A stretch of DNA of 64,000 bases from Echinometra lucunter (taxonomy: Eukaryota > Echinodermata > Echinoidea > Camarodonta > Echinometridae): positions 32,301,845-32,365,844 of the forward strand of contig CM057155.1 of NCBI GenBank assembly GCA_029962745.1, given 5' to 3'. The position numbers and the translations under genes were made by a program. Below are positions 33,596-45,400 of the stretch, piece by piece. The stretch's first letter is position 1; each line of letters begins with the position of its first letter. The notes beneath the pieces were generated by a model. That model was given only the letters and a program-made list of their open reading frames with translations. It was not told where the DNA came from and did not search any database.

Positions 33596-36500
33596 GAAGA
33601 AATTTCCCGAGAACAGAACACTGGCGGTCACTCATAGTGGTAAGATTAAATGTATTGAAAAAATATACTATGAGGCGGTCGTAGCTTCTGAATCTTCCTT
33701 TATTCGTCAAGCTTTCGATCACAGATCTTCATCGGGACTGTGCAAAAATATACAAACCAAAAAGGATGGCTTGAACCTATAAGTATATGTTATGAACCAT
33801 ATGAACCTATATGTATGCTTAATAAAGAAAATATGTAAATAGGTTCAAGCCATCCTTTTTGGTTTGTATATTTTTGTACAGTCCTGATGAAGGTCTGTGA
33901 TCGAAAGTTTGACGAATAAAGGAAGATTCATAAGCTACGACACCGCCTCATAGAATATTTTTTTTCTATATATATGTATATCAACAAGCAGGTTTGATGT
34001 ATATTATTAAAATACATGGAATTTCACATGGAGGAGGAGAGGGGACATGAAGAGAAGGCTATTTGTGGCTACTACATAGTCCGTATTGCTGTATGGAGCT
34101 GAGACATGGTCACTGACAGTACAACAGGAAAAATCTCTAGATGGACTATATACTCGTCTACTGAAAATGGCTCTGAACGTTTCCTGGAAGGACCATGCAT
34201 GTAAGAAACACAGATTTCTATGCAGGCTTGCCAAAACTGTCCAACAAACTACGTGCTAGAAGGTTGTAGTTAACAGGGCACAATGCTCGTCACCCAGAAC
34301 TCCCTGCAAGCCCACTCATTCTTCGGGAGCCATTTCAGGGCAAAAGGGGCAAACGTGTAAACTAACTACATCAGCATGCTAAAGAGAGCTATAGGTCTAG
34401 ACAGTGTTGGGGAACTCAGGACTGCTATGCCAACCTGGTCTCCTTCTTAAATTAGGTAATATACCTAATGTACAAACGGTCTTATAATAGGTATATGGCC
34501 TGAAATAGCAGGTTGAATAAAATGTCGCCATCTGGCGGCCGCGTTGTCTAAAAATTCTGTACGTAAAAGGTGGCTAACTTCAGGCTGCAGTGCTGCGATT
34601 GTAATTCATCCCCCCCCCCCCCCTCACCCCATTCGAATAGACTCCCACCGAGTTGTAGGGCATGAAGTATGCATGAACCTGCTAGGTTGATTGGGTGCCA
34701 TATTTTGATTTTTGGTTTGACGGGCGCTTAGCAGGGCCTATATTTATCTGAGATACCGAGGATACCTATACAAGACATATTGCAATGTAAAAGTCATCGT
34801 CCATATCCCCCCCCCCCCCCCCCCCCCCCCCCCGGCCAAATATACTAGTAGTCTATTTTTCAGATGTGACTTGAATGTTTGAAATGAAAATAGTAATTAA
34901 TCACACATTCTTATCAGCTATTTATTTGACAAATGAATTTTATTGTAAAACATTACATTCTTTTCCATCAGTTCTGTGCTATCTAGGCCCCATGAATGCA
35001 TACTTTAATTTCATAATTAAAAATTAACATCATATCTGGTATGTAGCCTATATCCCCAGCGCTAACGTGCACATGCTAGGTTTTTTTGTTCAGTAGTTCC
35101 ACGCAGCTAGCTCGCTACGCCGCGCCGCCGGCGTCCGTCCGATCCGGCCGACGTCCACATCGACATGAATCCAGCCAAACTACTAAATCCAACCAAGATA
35201 GAAATCAGCAGATTGACAGCTCTAGTACAAATACAGCGCGGATTGAAGGAAAGAAAAGGCTAAGGAGTAAGGTAGGTCTAACATTTAGCATGATCCAGCA
35301 TTAGACCTAGTATTATAATAGCAAAGCAATGGAATGCAAACCAAAGCCAGGCAGAGCCAAAGGCAAAGCTACTTGATACATCATACATGTACACCGCCTA
35401 CACTGGCTGCAGTATGGCCCACCCCGTGCCCGTACTCAGTAGGCTAGTCAGGAGACTCTCAAGAAGTCTCCGGTAGGCACTTTTGAGGCGACTCTGAAGT
35501 GAGGATGACAGCGGAGATCAACTGTCAGCGACCTGATTGAAGAATATTCATCACACTTTAACTGTTTTGTCAAAGGAATAAACGCCATTTGGCATTACCA
35601 ACAATTTCATAACGACTAAACATTGTCAGCGTCACAGGGATTCGAACCTTGGTCGTGATTAACATTAGCATGACTGGTAATCGAGTTCTGACAGTGGCTT
35701 AAACCACTGCGCAACAAGCAGCTGACGAGGCAGTCGGTGGCTCGGTGCACTTTATTCATTTATAGATCTACCTGGATTCATTTCTATTAACTTTTCAGAC
35801 ATGAGCACGGAAAGTGATGGGTCTCTATATAAACTCTAGACTCTAGAATCTATATCATTCCAAGTCATATCCCTAAATTTGAATGGCTGTCGCAAAAGGA
35901 CTACTACTGTCATGACCGTAGGCTAGGTCAAAACGGTGTTTTGAATAGAGAAACTAATTGCCGACATGAACGCGAAATAAATTCACTTAGACTTTTAGAG
36001 CTGCTATAACAGAGGAGAAAAGTTTTGAATTTACTTACCAGCATCATTCCGGCAGTGTCCCGAGGCTATCTGGAAGACTTCCTTTTTCAATTTTGCGACA
36101 GCCACCCAAAGGCAAAGACAGGGAGAGGGAGAGATTAGCTAGATAGCTACTATATTTATTTGATGAGTGTAAGCCAATGAAAACAATAAATATTATGCCC
36201 CCAAATCACACTTTCACATGCCCGGCTAGCACTGCAAACCACCTTCGGAATTCACCAGTGGATTAGAAAATCTAACTGTGATATCAGAATCTAAAATTTA
36301 TTTTTCAAACTCAAAATATTGACTTTTGATTGATACAAGTACCTACCTTAGTGATATCACTGCTTGATTAATTTCCATGTCAATAGCATGACCTCTGACA
36401 TCTTACACTTTCTAGTCTCGCCACAGGCGCTAGGCGCGATCGGCGAAGAGCGTTACATGCAGCCATAGAGATTCTATATATTGACACTAGAGCACTCACT

Positions 36501-39430
36501 ACGCATAATTTGCACGTGCTCTGCTGCTCTGCGCGATAGAGCAGACAGGCTGCCATCTTAATGCGGGCAAACACTTTGATTCTGCCCGGATTATAACATG
36601 TGAGCCTACATGTATATGGGAGCAAGTTGACATATGTCAATTTCTCCGCAATTCCTTTACCATTTTCCTCTGTTTAATGTTGTATGCGACTTAACAGTCA
36701 TATGGCCAAATATATTCATGTTTTATAATGTGATGTCCTTGTCATTTTAGGGCAGGTGTGGGAGGGGGGATTGCACGGAGCGGATGACCCTTCCTAGGAT
36801 GCTGAAATGTATTGCATGCATATGAGTTTATGGAGTGGCAAAAATATAATTGATTTGATTTTTTTTTAAAGGAACGATGTATTTACAAGAGTTCCTCCCC
36901 CCCCCCCCAATAAATAAATAGGTGACATGGGAACACCCCCAAAGTGCCCCTTTGGTTAAAATACACACATTTTGTAAGTCCACTGAGTATGGAACCATTT
37001 TTAACGAGATAATGGAATCATATTTAAGAGATGAGGGTATGGAAGTTGTTCAGATGCATGCGATTCTCTTCTTAGTGAAAGGGTAGGGGGTAGCACCCAA
37101 AGTGCCCATGAGGCATTAAAAACACATGCACATTTTAGGGCTTCCTCAATATAATAATGCACAATTTCAATTTTCCTAAATTTTGTTTTATGAATGTTTC
37201 CCTAAGCAGTGGAAGTTAAAGTTGTTCGAATTGGGTAGGCCTACTTATACCTCATTGAGGGAATAGTGAAGGGGATAGAGCCTAGGACAAAATTTTATAA
37301 TAAGTGCCACTGTTGCTAAAAATGACAAATTATATTTATCAGTAGGTTTATGAAATTACATTCAGATTATGAACATTATGATTTCCAATTTGCAAAAGGA
37401 TTATTCCTACCAAGTTTGGCCAAATTCCAGCTGCATCTCAGTGGAAAAAAATTAACTTCTATCTATTTCTGCCCCGTGAGCACGTTGGGGGGGTGCTGCC
37501 CCAAGAAACACATTTCTCAGTAGGCACTTAACCCATTCGTGACAGGAATTATTTAAAGCCTAATTTGATCAGCTTTTATTCTTCAAATTGGCAACACCAA
37601 CATATTTATTTTGTTGCTACATTTTTCTTATAAAACGTCATGTATTTGAAATGAATATAAATTGACAGAAATTACGATGAGAAGTCAAAAAGTTGGCCAA
37701 TTTGCAGGGGAAAACAGTGATTTTAAACTTTCTATCACATTACCAATTTAAGGATTTTAATGCTTATTTTCCTTTTAAAAAATTCAGCATCCATCAACGA
37801 ATATTGACGCAACCAAAATGGGCACAATTTGTGTAGAATTTTTAGCTCTTTCTGCTCATGTATTTTGGTATGATTTTTAGGGCTTTGCATCAAAAGATAT
37901 AAGGCTAAACCACAAAATGTGGACCTCTGTCACGAATGGGTGAACAGATTTGATAAGTCTTTCTGGTTAGGAATGATTCCAAACAAATTTGGTTAAAATC
38001 TAACTATCCATTACTCATATAGGCAGGAACTTGTTCATATTTATTATGAAAGGGGCACTTCAGTGTTTCACCCTTAGGCCCCCCCCTTCCTCAAGGAGGG
38101 ACACATTTGTATCTTCTAGACCCTGCGTGAAAATTTCTCACTTCTCAACTTGTGCCTATTTTCCATCGTAAAGCTCACCCAATTGCATACAATGTACATT
38201 TAAGCATCTTAAGGGGTCACCCCTTCCCTGCCCCTGCCCTGGACTCCAACATCGGTTTGCGTGGTTACACTTCCAAAAATATAAAATTTAGTCCATAAGG
38301 AAGTTTTGTGCCAAAAATGGTGCCTTTATCCACCTTGTATGGATACAGCTGCAAAGCTAATCCCCTATAGCCCGTAAGTGGTTATGTTGATTTTTACCCG
38401 GATTAAAGATGGCGGAAGGCCTGATCAATTCGTCACAGCAATCTGGGGATTACGCCCCCTAGTGTCAATACATAGGATGTCTATGCATGCAGCACACACT
38501 CTCGCATGTATTCACCGGTCGCCAAATACGTGTGAGAGTGCGCGCTGCGTGTACCGCTCTTCGCTGATGGCGCCTGGAGGCTGTGGCAAGACCAGCAGGT
38601 GCAAGATGTCGGAGGTTGTGCTAATTAACATGGAAATTAATCAAGTGGTATAACCGCTAAGGAGGTACATGTAGGTGGGTCATTCCATCCGGAGTCACAT
38701 CCAACTTTCTCAGAATGTGTTCAAATTTGGTACACATAAATTCAACATGTGTCATGGATGGAAACAAATAGAATTACTGCAAACGGCCCGTCGGTCCCCG
38801 CGCTACGGCCCGCCCTTTTTTTCTTTTTCGTTTTGGCAAAAATAGGCGTGACCCCCAACTTTGAAACAGTTATTGTGCCAGAACTGGTTGACCAATTTTC
38901 ATGAAACTGGTACCATTGAAAAGGAAATTCAGAAAGAAATCCACAAAAAAAAATGCATCAAAATGAGTGCTGGCACAATCTAAAAGGTCATTACCTCTTG
39001 ACCTTTACTTTGACCTTGTTTTTTTCACCCCTGGGCGCAAATTCATCGAACTTTATATGAAGTATGTTAATTGTCACTATTATGTTTACAAATTATGTTA
39101 AACCAAAATGATATTTATTTCTTCACCTTTAAAAAGTTAAAAAACAATTTGCTTTGAAACTTCATTGTTGCACCATGTATTGACATCTGTGTAGGTACAA
39201 TGTCTCCTGTTACATGCATTCTTCCACACTCGGGTTACATTATAAATACATGTAAAAGAAATTAATCTTTTCAGGTATTTACATAAATCAAAATTTAGCA
39301 CAATATGAATAGATATTTCGGCCTTCTGATGGGGGATGGGGGTGATATATTGCACTCCCCTACCCCCCAGAAGGCCTATATATCTTTAAGGTGCAATATT
39401 GCAACCCCACCCCCTTTCAGAAGGCCTATA

Positions 39431-39481
<51 letters not shown>

Positions 39482-42400
39482 TATCTATAATATAATATAT
39501 ATCACTATCATATTGTGTGTAATGTTTTAGTTATGTAAGTTACCTGAAAAATTAATTTCAAATAGTCATAGTGTAACCTCTGTGTTGGAAGAATGCACGT
39601 AACATCAGAATTGTCAGCATTGTACTGGCACAAACATCAATATGTAAGGCAACAGTGTATTTTAAAGCAAAATATTTAAAGTTTTTATAGGTGAAAGAAA
39701 TAAAATATCATCTTTGCTTTAAACATATTTTGTAAACATTGTAGTGAAATTAACATACTTCAAACTCAAGTTCCGATGAATTTGCGCCCGGGGTAAAATC
39801 AAGGTCAAATTAAAAGGTCCAAGAGGTCATACCCTTGTAGATTGCACCAGGTTTGATGCATTTTTTTTTTTTTTATTCCTTTCTGAAATTCTAGCCGGGC
39901 AACGAGAAAGGAGTGATTTGGAGGCATTATATTCTCTGTTAAGATTGGTCTACACATGGATTTATGGAAGGCAAGCTTATAGCATTTTGTAGTATCAGAA
40001 ATACAGTTATCGAATAGCTATCCTATAGCTAGGAGGGATAGGACTTGGAATGATATTCTACTTTCTAGAGTCTTGATCTAACATTAGGTCTAACGTTAAT
40101 CTATAACTAATTTAGAGCAGAGGGTCTGTATAGCACCTATAAAAATATGGTTTATTCCGTCAGAATTAATGTCATAAGTAAAAGCTTAACCGAGCTGTGA
40201 TACCGTGCATTTCACATGTGAGCTTGGTTATATTTAGTCAATTTGCATCCTAGGAAGTTGACTAACCCGGACTTCCGGCTTCCGGCTTATAATCATTAGG
40301 AGACCCTTCACTTTCTGCGATTTCCCACTGGCTTAGTTGGTAAGGCGTCGGTCTTGAAACTGATAGTACAGGTTTGAGTCTCGTCAGGTATGGTAAACCA
40401 AATACGCAAAGGTGTGAATGTAGCAGAAAGGCTCTTGATATAGATCTAGGGCAAACCTAGACTCTAGACCAAAAATTCTGTCCCCAAATTTCGCCATTAA
40501 CCTCTAGGTTAACTGGTAGGGTTGGTGCTTCCTTCAGTTTAGAGACAGAAGCACCCGAAGCGTTGTGCATGCAATGATGCAATCTCGATGTTCTGGGCCT
40601 CCGATATTGGGAGTCATGTACACCCACTGGCCTTGGCCACAGGCAAAGCTAGGGAAAAAATTCGTAGCTTGACGTACTTGTATGGAATACCTCATTTTGC
40701 TAAGATTTCTTCTCTCTAGCAAAAAGATTTTTAAAAAAATTCTTAAATAGCATGTTTAAGTAGTTTATTGAATACGGGCCCAGGAGTTTAGGCTGGTGTG
40801 TTAAGACCTTAAACGATAACCTGTCCTATACGATAGCCTAATGTAAGCAACTAAGCATAGTGGTACTTAGCCAAAAGATTTTGGGGGGAAAAATCCTGGG
40901 GGGGATGTATTTCATTGAGGCCTGTACATCATCCACATAAATCACTTTCTGAAAAGCAACCTATACGGGATTAAGGTAGGGGTGATTTTGATACCCTAAA
41001 TGGGGAACCCATGAATGATCTCAGATTTTTAGACCCTAAACGGGGATTTTAGATCTTGCATTGTTTTATATACCCTAAGCAGAGATATCTTCAACTAGAC
41101 ATTTTTCCTTGTTTTTCAAGTAAAAATAACCTGCTTGTGAACACATTAAAGAATGTTCTCATTAAAGAGAGGTATTTTTTTTTCTTTTCTTCACAAATAC
41201 ACACAATAACAGCGATTGATTTGTCATATTTTCATTTCGTTGTCAGGGTCTATTAAATTTCGTACCCTTTTCGGGTTCCAGCACTATTGAATTTGATACC
41301 CTTTTTTCTGATTTTTGCTTTTTTTGATACCCTAAATTGGATCCCGGGGTTCCCTGCCCAGTGCTGAAAAATGACCCTTTTTCTTCATTTTTGTTTACTC
41401 GGATGATGTACAAGCCTCAATGAGACACATCCCCCCCCCCCACCCCCCCCCCCCCCCCCCCCCCTTGGGAAAATTCTGATTGAAAGCAACGAGCCATAAA
41501 AATTCCATTAAAAAACGTTTAAAACAATTTTTTTTTTTAATGGAAATATTTATCTACACCCCCTTTTCTGTTCCCCCCCCCCCTTTCACTCTTGTCCTTT
41601 TTTTATTACTACTTTGTCTAACTTTCTTTTCTTTGTATTGTTAGCTTGAATGGTAATTGAATTCATACTTGATCCATCAATTCCTCTCTCTTGGTAATAA
41701 TATTTCTGTAAAGCGCTAGAGATATGTATTAAGTGCTAATTTCAGAATAGTTTTATCCTTATTATTTTGTCTATGTACAGTTTCCGTAACCAGTATGATA
41801 AGGATGTGACAGTATGGAGTCCACAGGGAAGGATCCATCGGATTGAGTATGCCACGGAGGCTGTCAAGCAGGGTTCTGCTACAGTAGGTCTCAAGTCCAG
41901 ACCCATGCTGTCCTTGTCGCTCTCAAGGTAAGGAGTGATTTACCCCCTCCTAAAATCGAAGCCATCAGAAGATATTTTTCATAGTGCCTGTAAGACATTA
42001 TCAGCCAATATGTTTTAGAATACGATGTATTTAGATTATTATTAAGAAAAATACCCTATGTTTGCCTTATCACACCTGGTACTTCGAGGTGCTTCAGTGT
42101 ACAGTGTATCTCCCAGCTTAAATCCTTTGCTGTACATGTATTTTGCTACCAATGTATTCTTTCTTTATTGGATATTTACATGTATGAGATGGAATATCAG
42201 GCATCTCACTTACATGAATGTCCATGACATCCTAGGGTATTGTATACATGTAGATATTACACCTTGAAGTTACATGTACTTCCATTGATCCTATCTTTTC
42301 TAAAGGATGTTTTTTTTTTAACCCATTGGCTATTGGAACCAGGTGGCCCTTGTATTAAGTCTATGGGGATTATAAGAATTTAGTAGTTAACCGGGCTGAC

Positions 42401-45400
42401 TAATCTAAGTAATGGCTGTATCTTTCTTGTTCCACTACAGAGAGCTCGTCTGAGCTATCATCTCATCAGAAGAAGATTATCCCCATTGATGATCATATGG
42501 TATCTCATAGCTGGGCNNNNNNNNNNNNNNNNNNNNNNNNNNNNNNNNNNNNNNNNNNNNNNNNNNNNNNNNNNNNNNNNNNNNNNNNNNNNNNNNNNNN
42601 NNNNNNNNNNNNNNNNNNNNNNNNNNNNNNNNNNNNNNNNNNNNNNNNNNNNNNNNNNNNNNNNNNNNNNNNNNNNNNNNNNNNNNNNNNNNNNNNNNNN
42701 NNNNNNNNNNNNNNNNNNNNNNNNNNNNNNNNNNNNNNNNNNNNNNNNNNNNNNNNNNNNNNNNNNNNNNNNNNNNNNNNNNNNNNNNNNNNNNNNNNNN
42801 NNNNNNNNNNNNNNNNNNNNNNNNNNNNNNNNNNNNNNNNNNNNNNNNNNNNNNNNNNNNNNNNNNNNNNNNNNNNNNNNNNNNNNNNNNNNNNNNNNNN
42901 NNNNNNNNNNNNNNNNNNNNNNNNNNNNNNNNNNNNNNNNNNNNNNNNNNNNNNNNNNNNNNNNNNNNNNNNNNNNNNNNNNNNNNNNNNNNNNNNNNNN
43001 NNNNNNNNNNNNNNNNACAGTGAAACACATTTCACTGCTTATTTTTCAAAGGCCTTCAACTTTTCAAAAGTTGCCAAATGTCCATCCATGACAATCAATC
43101 AGTCTCTATATCAGAAACATGAGTGATTAATAAATGATAAGTATCTTGGTGACACTGCTTTCCAGGCAAGTGCTGCTCAGTTCTAGAACAGGCTCCCAAG
43201 ATTCATTAGTCTATTCAGTTCTTTGGAGATTTCAAGAAACTTCTCAAAACCATCTTTTTTGGATCAATTATCAACAATGTAATTTTTCCACTGGTGTTGT
43301 TGTTGCTGTTGTATAGTGGCATGTTTCCTTCTTTATAAATTGATGTAAAACACCTAAAATGACAGACAGTTTGCAAGAGCATGATATAAATATAATAGTT
43401 GTATAGCATAGTTCAGCTCACTGACTCCATACTGTGCCGTCAGAAGGAGTTTGTGAGAACGCTTGCATTATTTTAGTATCTTGTATTATTAGAGTAACCG
43501 CCTAGCAGGAAGACTAATTTTGTTTACCGTGACAGCCTATCAAAGCTCGTCATTTTATGCGAGAATCGATTTGGCTTTCTGTTCATTCATGCGATTTTAC
43601 TCTGATGAGTGCGTGTCAAAAAGCTTCAGTATGTCCGTTCAATGCTATTTTCCGGTATTGCATTGTATTGTATCTACTTAAGGTACATGTGGGCAGACCA
43701 AAGCAAACTTACATAAGAAAGTTGACTAACAGTGATTTCACTGATTACTGTAAGCAGTTATGGAAAAATTTGTCACTCATGAGGCATGTCATAAAGAAGG
43801 AGAATGAATTCATATAATAAACATACTTATCATATTACAAGTATCAGTTTTCATTTCTCTAAATGACTCTATGGGACAGAGCTGACCAAAAGTTGTTCAT
43901 CTTTCACTCTGCATAGAACAAATAAAGAAAAGGAAGTTGCAGGCAACCTGCTGTGGTGTTTGGTAGAAAAGAACACTGGTACCACACTGTGGCGCCACAC
44001 TGTTTCGTCTTCACACATGGTGGGACTTTGTGTCACCACATGTGCTAATGAACGCGCATTAACGCGTCAACTCTCAATAAGAGAGCATATTGTCAAAACT
44101 TGCGCACGCTTGCGCAAGTAATCTCATGGCAACAATTTTTCTGCTAACTTTTTAGAAATTTGATTGGTGCGCATTTTTTGTGTATCTAGGCAGCAAACAA
44201 AAGTGTGTCCTGCCTCGGCGACATTTTTTTGTCGCCCTATACCCCATAGGCTTATACACAAAAAAGTGTGGTGACACGTTGTGGTACCACACTGTCGCAC
44301 CATGTGTGAAAGCACCTTAACAGTGAAAAAGGAATGAACCAAAATCAAGGTTATGAAATCACATTTCTTAAATAATGCTTATGAACTCAAAAATAGTAAT
44401 GCATCTTACATTCACTTACTCATGCACTGTCCTGGAAAAGCACTCCAGCTAGTACTTACTTTGAGACTGGATCCCAAACACAGTATGACATCAGTCTCCT
44501 CTGCGGCATCTACAGCTCCGGACCAGTTCAGGGGTTTCTCTACCGCTCCCTTCTCACCAAAATGCACTATGGTGTCCCTGAGGGGTTCCTTGCACTTATG
44601 GCATTCCCTGCTGGTCTTGTGCCTGCGCAGAGAGGTCTGTTCCGTGACGTCAAAGAGCCTCACATACTGCCTCTCAGGCTCGCATTCTGTGCAAACCTAC
44701 ATGAACAAACAAAAAATACGGACAAGATCATTACCGGTGTGAAGAAGGTCCTAAATTCAAGGCGAAGTTCAAGTTGTATTCAAATAGAACAAAGAAGTGT
44801 TTCAAATTACGACATGATCCACTTTGACAGGTACACATAATTACCAGTTCTGGTACAGGAATGCTATTCTGAAATCAATGAAAGGAAATGAAATATACAG
44901 ATACTTGTTCATTAAAGAGGGAGCAGCAACAGAAAGCAGAATCCAATTCAATGATGAAAATACCTGCAAGGTTACTTCTAGGGAGGTATTACATTTAATA
45001 GATGTAATTCTTCTCTCTTCACAAACCTTACCTCAATATACATGTTTCCATGGAGCTCAGATAACTTGTGTGGAGGAATGCCACTCCTCAGGTGAAGCCC
45101 ATCACAATTCTGGGATACAATATGTTTCACCTGTAAGATAAATTTCATAAGAAAGCAATGAGTTTAACTAATAGCAGTAGAGGTTTCATCAACTTCCCCT
45201 CCTCAAATTGGCAACAACTATACTTATTTCCCACTTTTACATTGTCTAAAAAGCTAAAATTACTTATAACATAAGCCAATGTGAATGAAACTGCAAAAAT
45301 GAATGGAAAAGTTGCCAATATGTACATAGTAATAGTTTGAGGGGGAACTCAGTATATAATGCGTGGTGGGTATGTGCCGCAGAGAAGACCCCCATTTTTA

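Larger units (their letters stand above)
27711..34432 (-). repeat. Right arm of the large inverted duplication
   Basis: Reverse complement of 14494-21690 with interspersed differences. It starts at the gap inside a CCAAT-core MITE and ends abruptly at about 34432 within the LINE relic. It carries mirrored copies of propeller exons 7-9, two SINEs missing from the left arm, and lacks the left arm's SINE and CACTA-type MITE. Confidence 0.92.
35840..40078. mobile_element. Large composite inverted-repeat element, about 4.2 kb
   Basis: Mirrored segments: 35840-35880 with about 40030-40075 (TATCATTCCAAGTC); about 36200-36240 with about 39890-39935 (GCCCGGCTAG and AAATCAC words); about 36340-36640 with 38380-38667 (ACATGGAAATTAATCAAG, CTCTTCGC, AAGATGGC). 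The 35884-36110 foldback interrupts the left arm and the 38927-39890 foldback the right. The middle (36660-38380) has no long ORF. Outer limits approximate. Confidence 0.5.

Noticed and set aside
36380..36640. 86-codon minus-strand ORF and its partner at 38378-38653
   Set aside because: Both lie in mirrored arms of one transposon and differ in frame; not conserved as protein.
40326..40400. Free tRNA-Ser gene
   Set aside because: No long variable arm and weak stems; judged a SINE head or tRNA relic.
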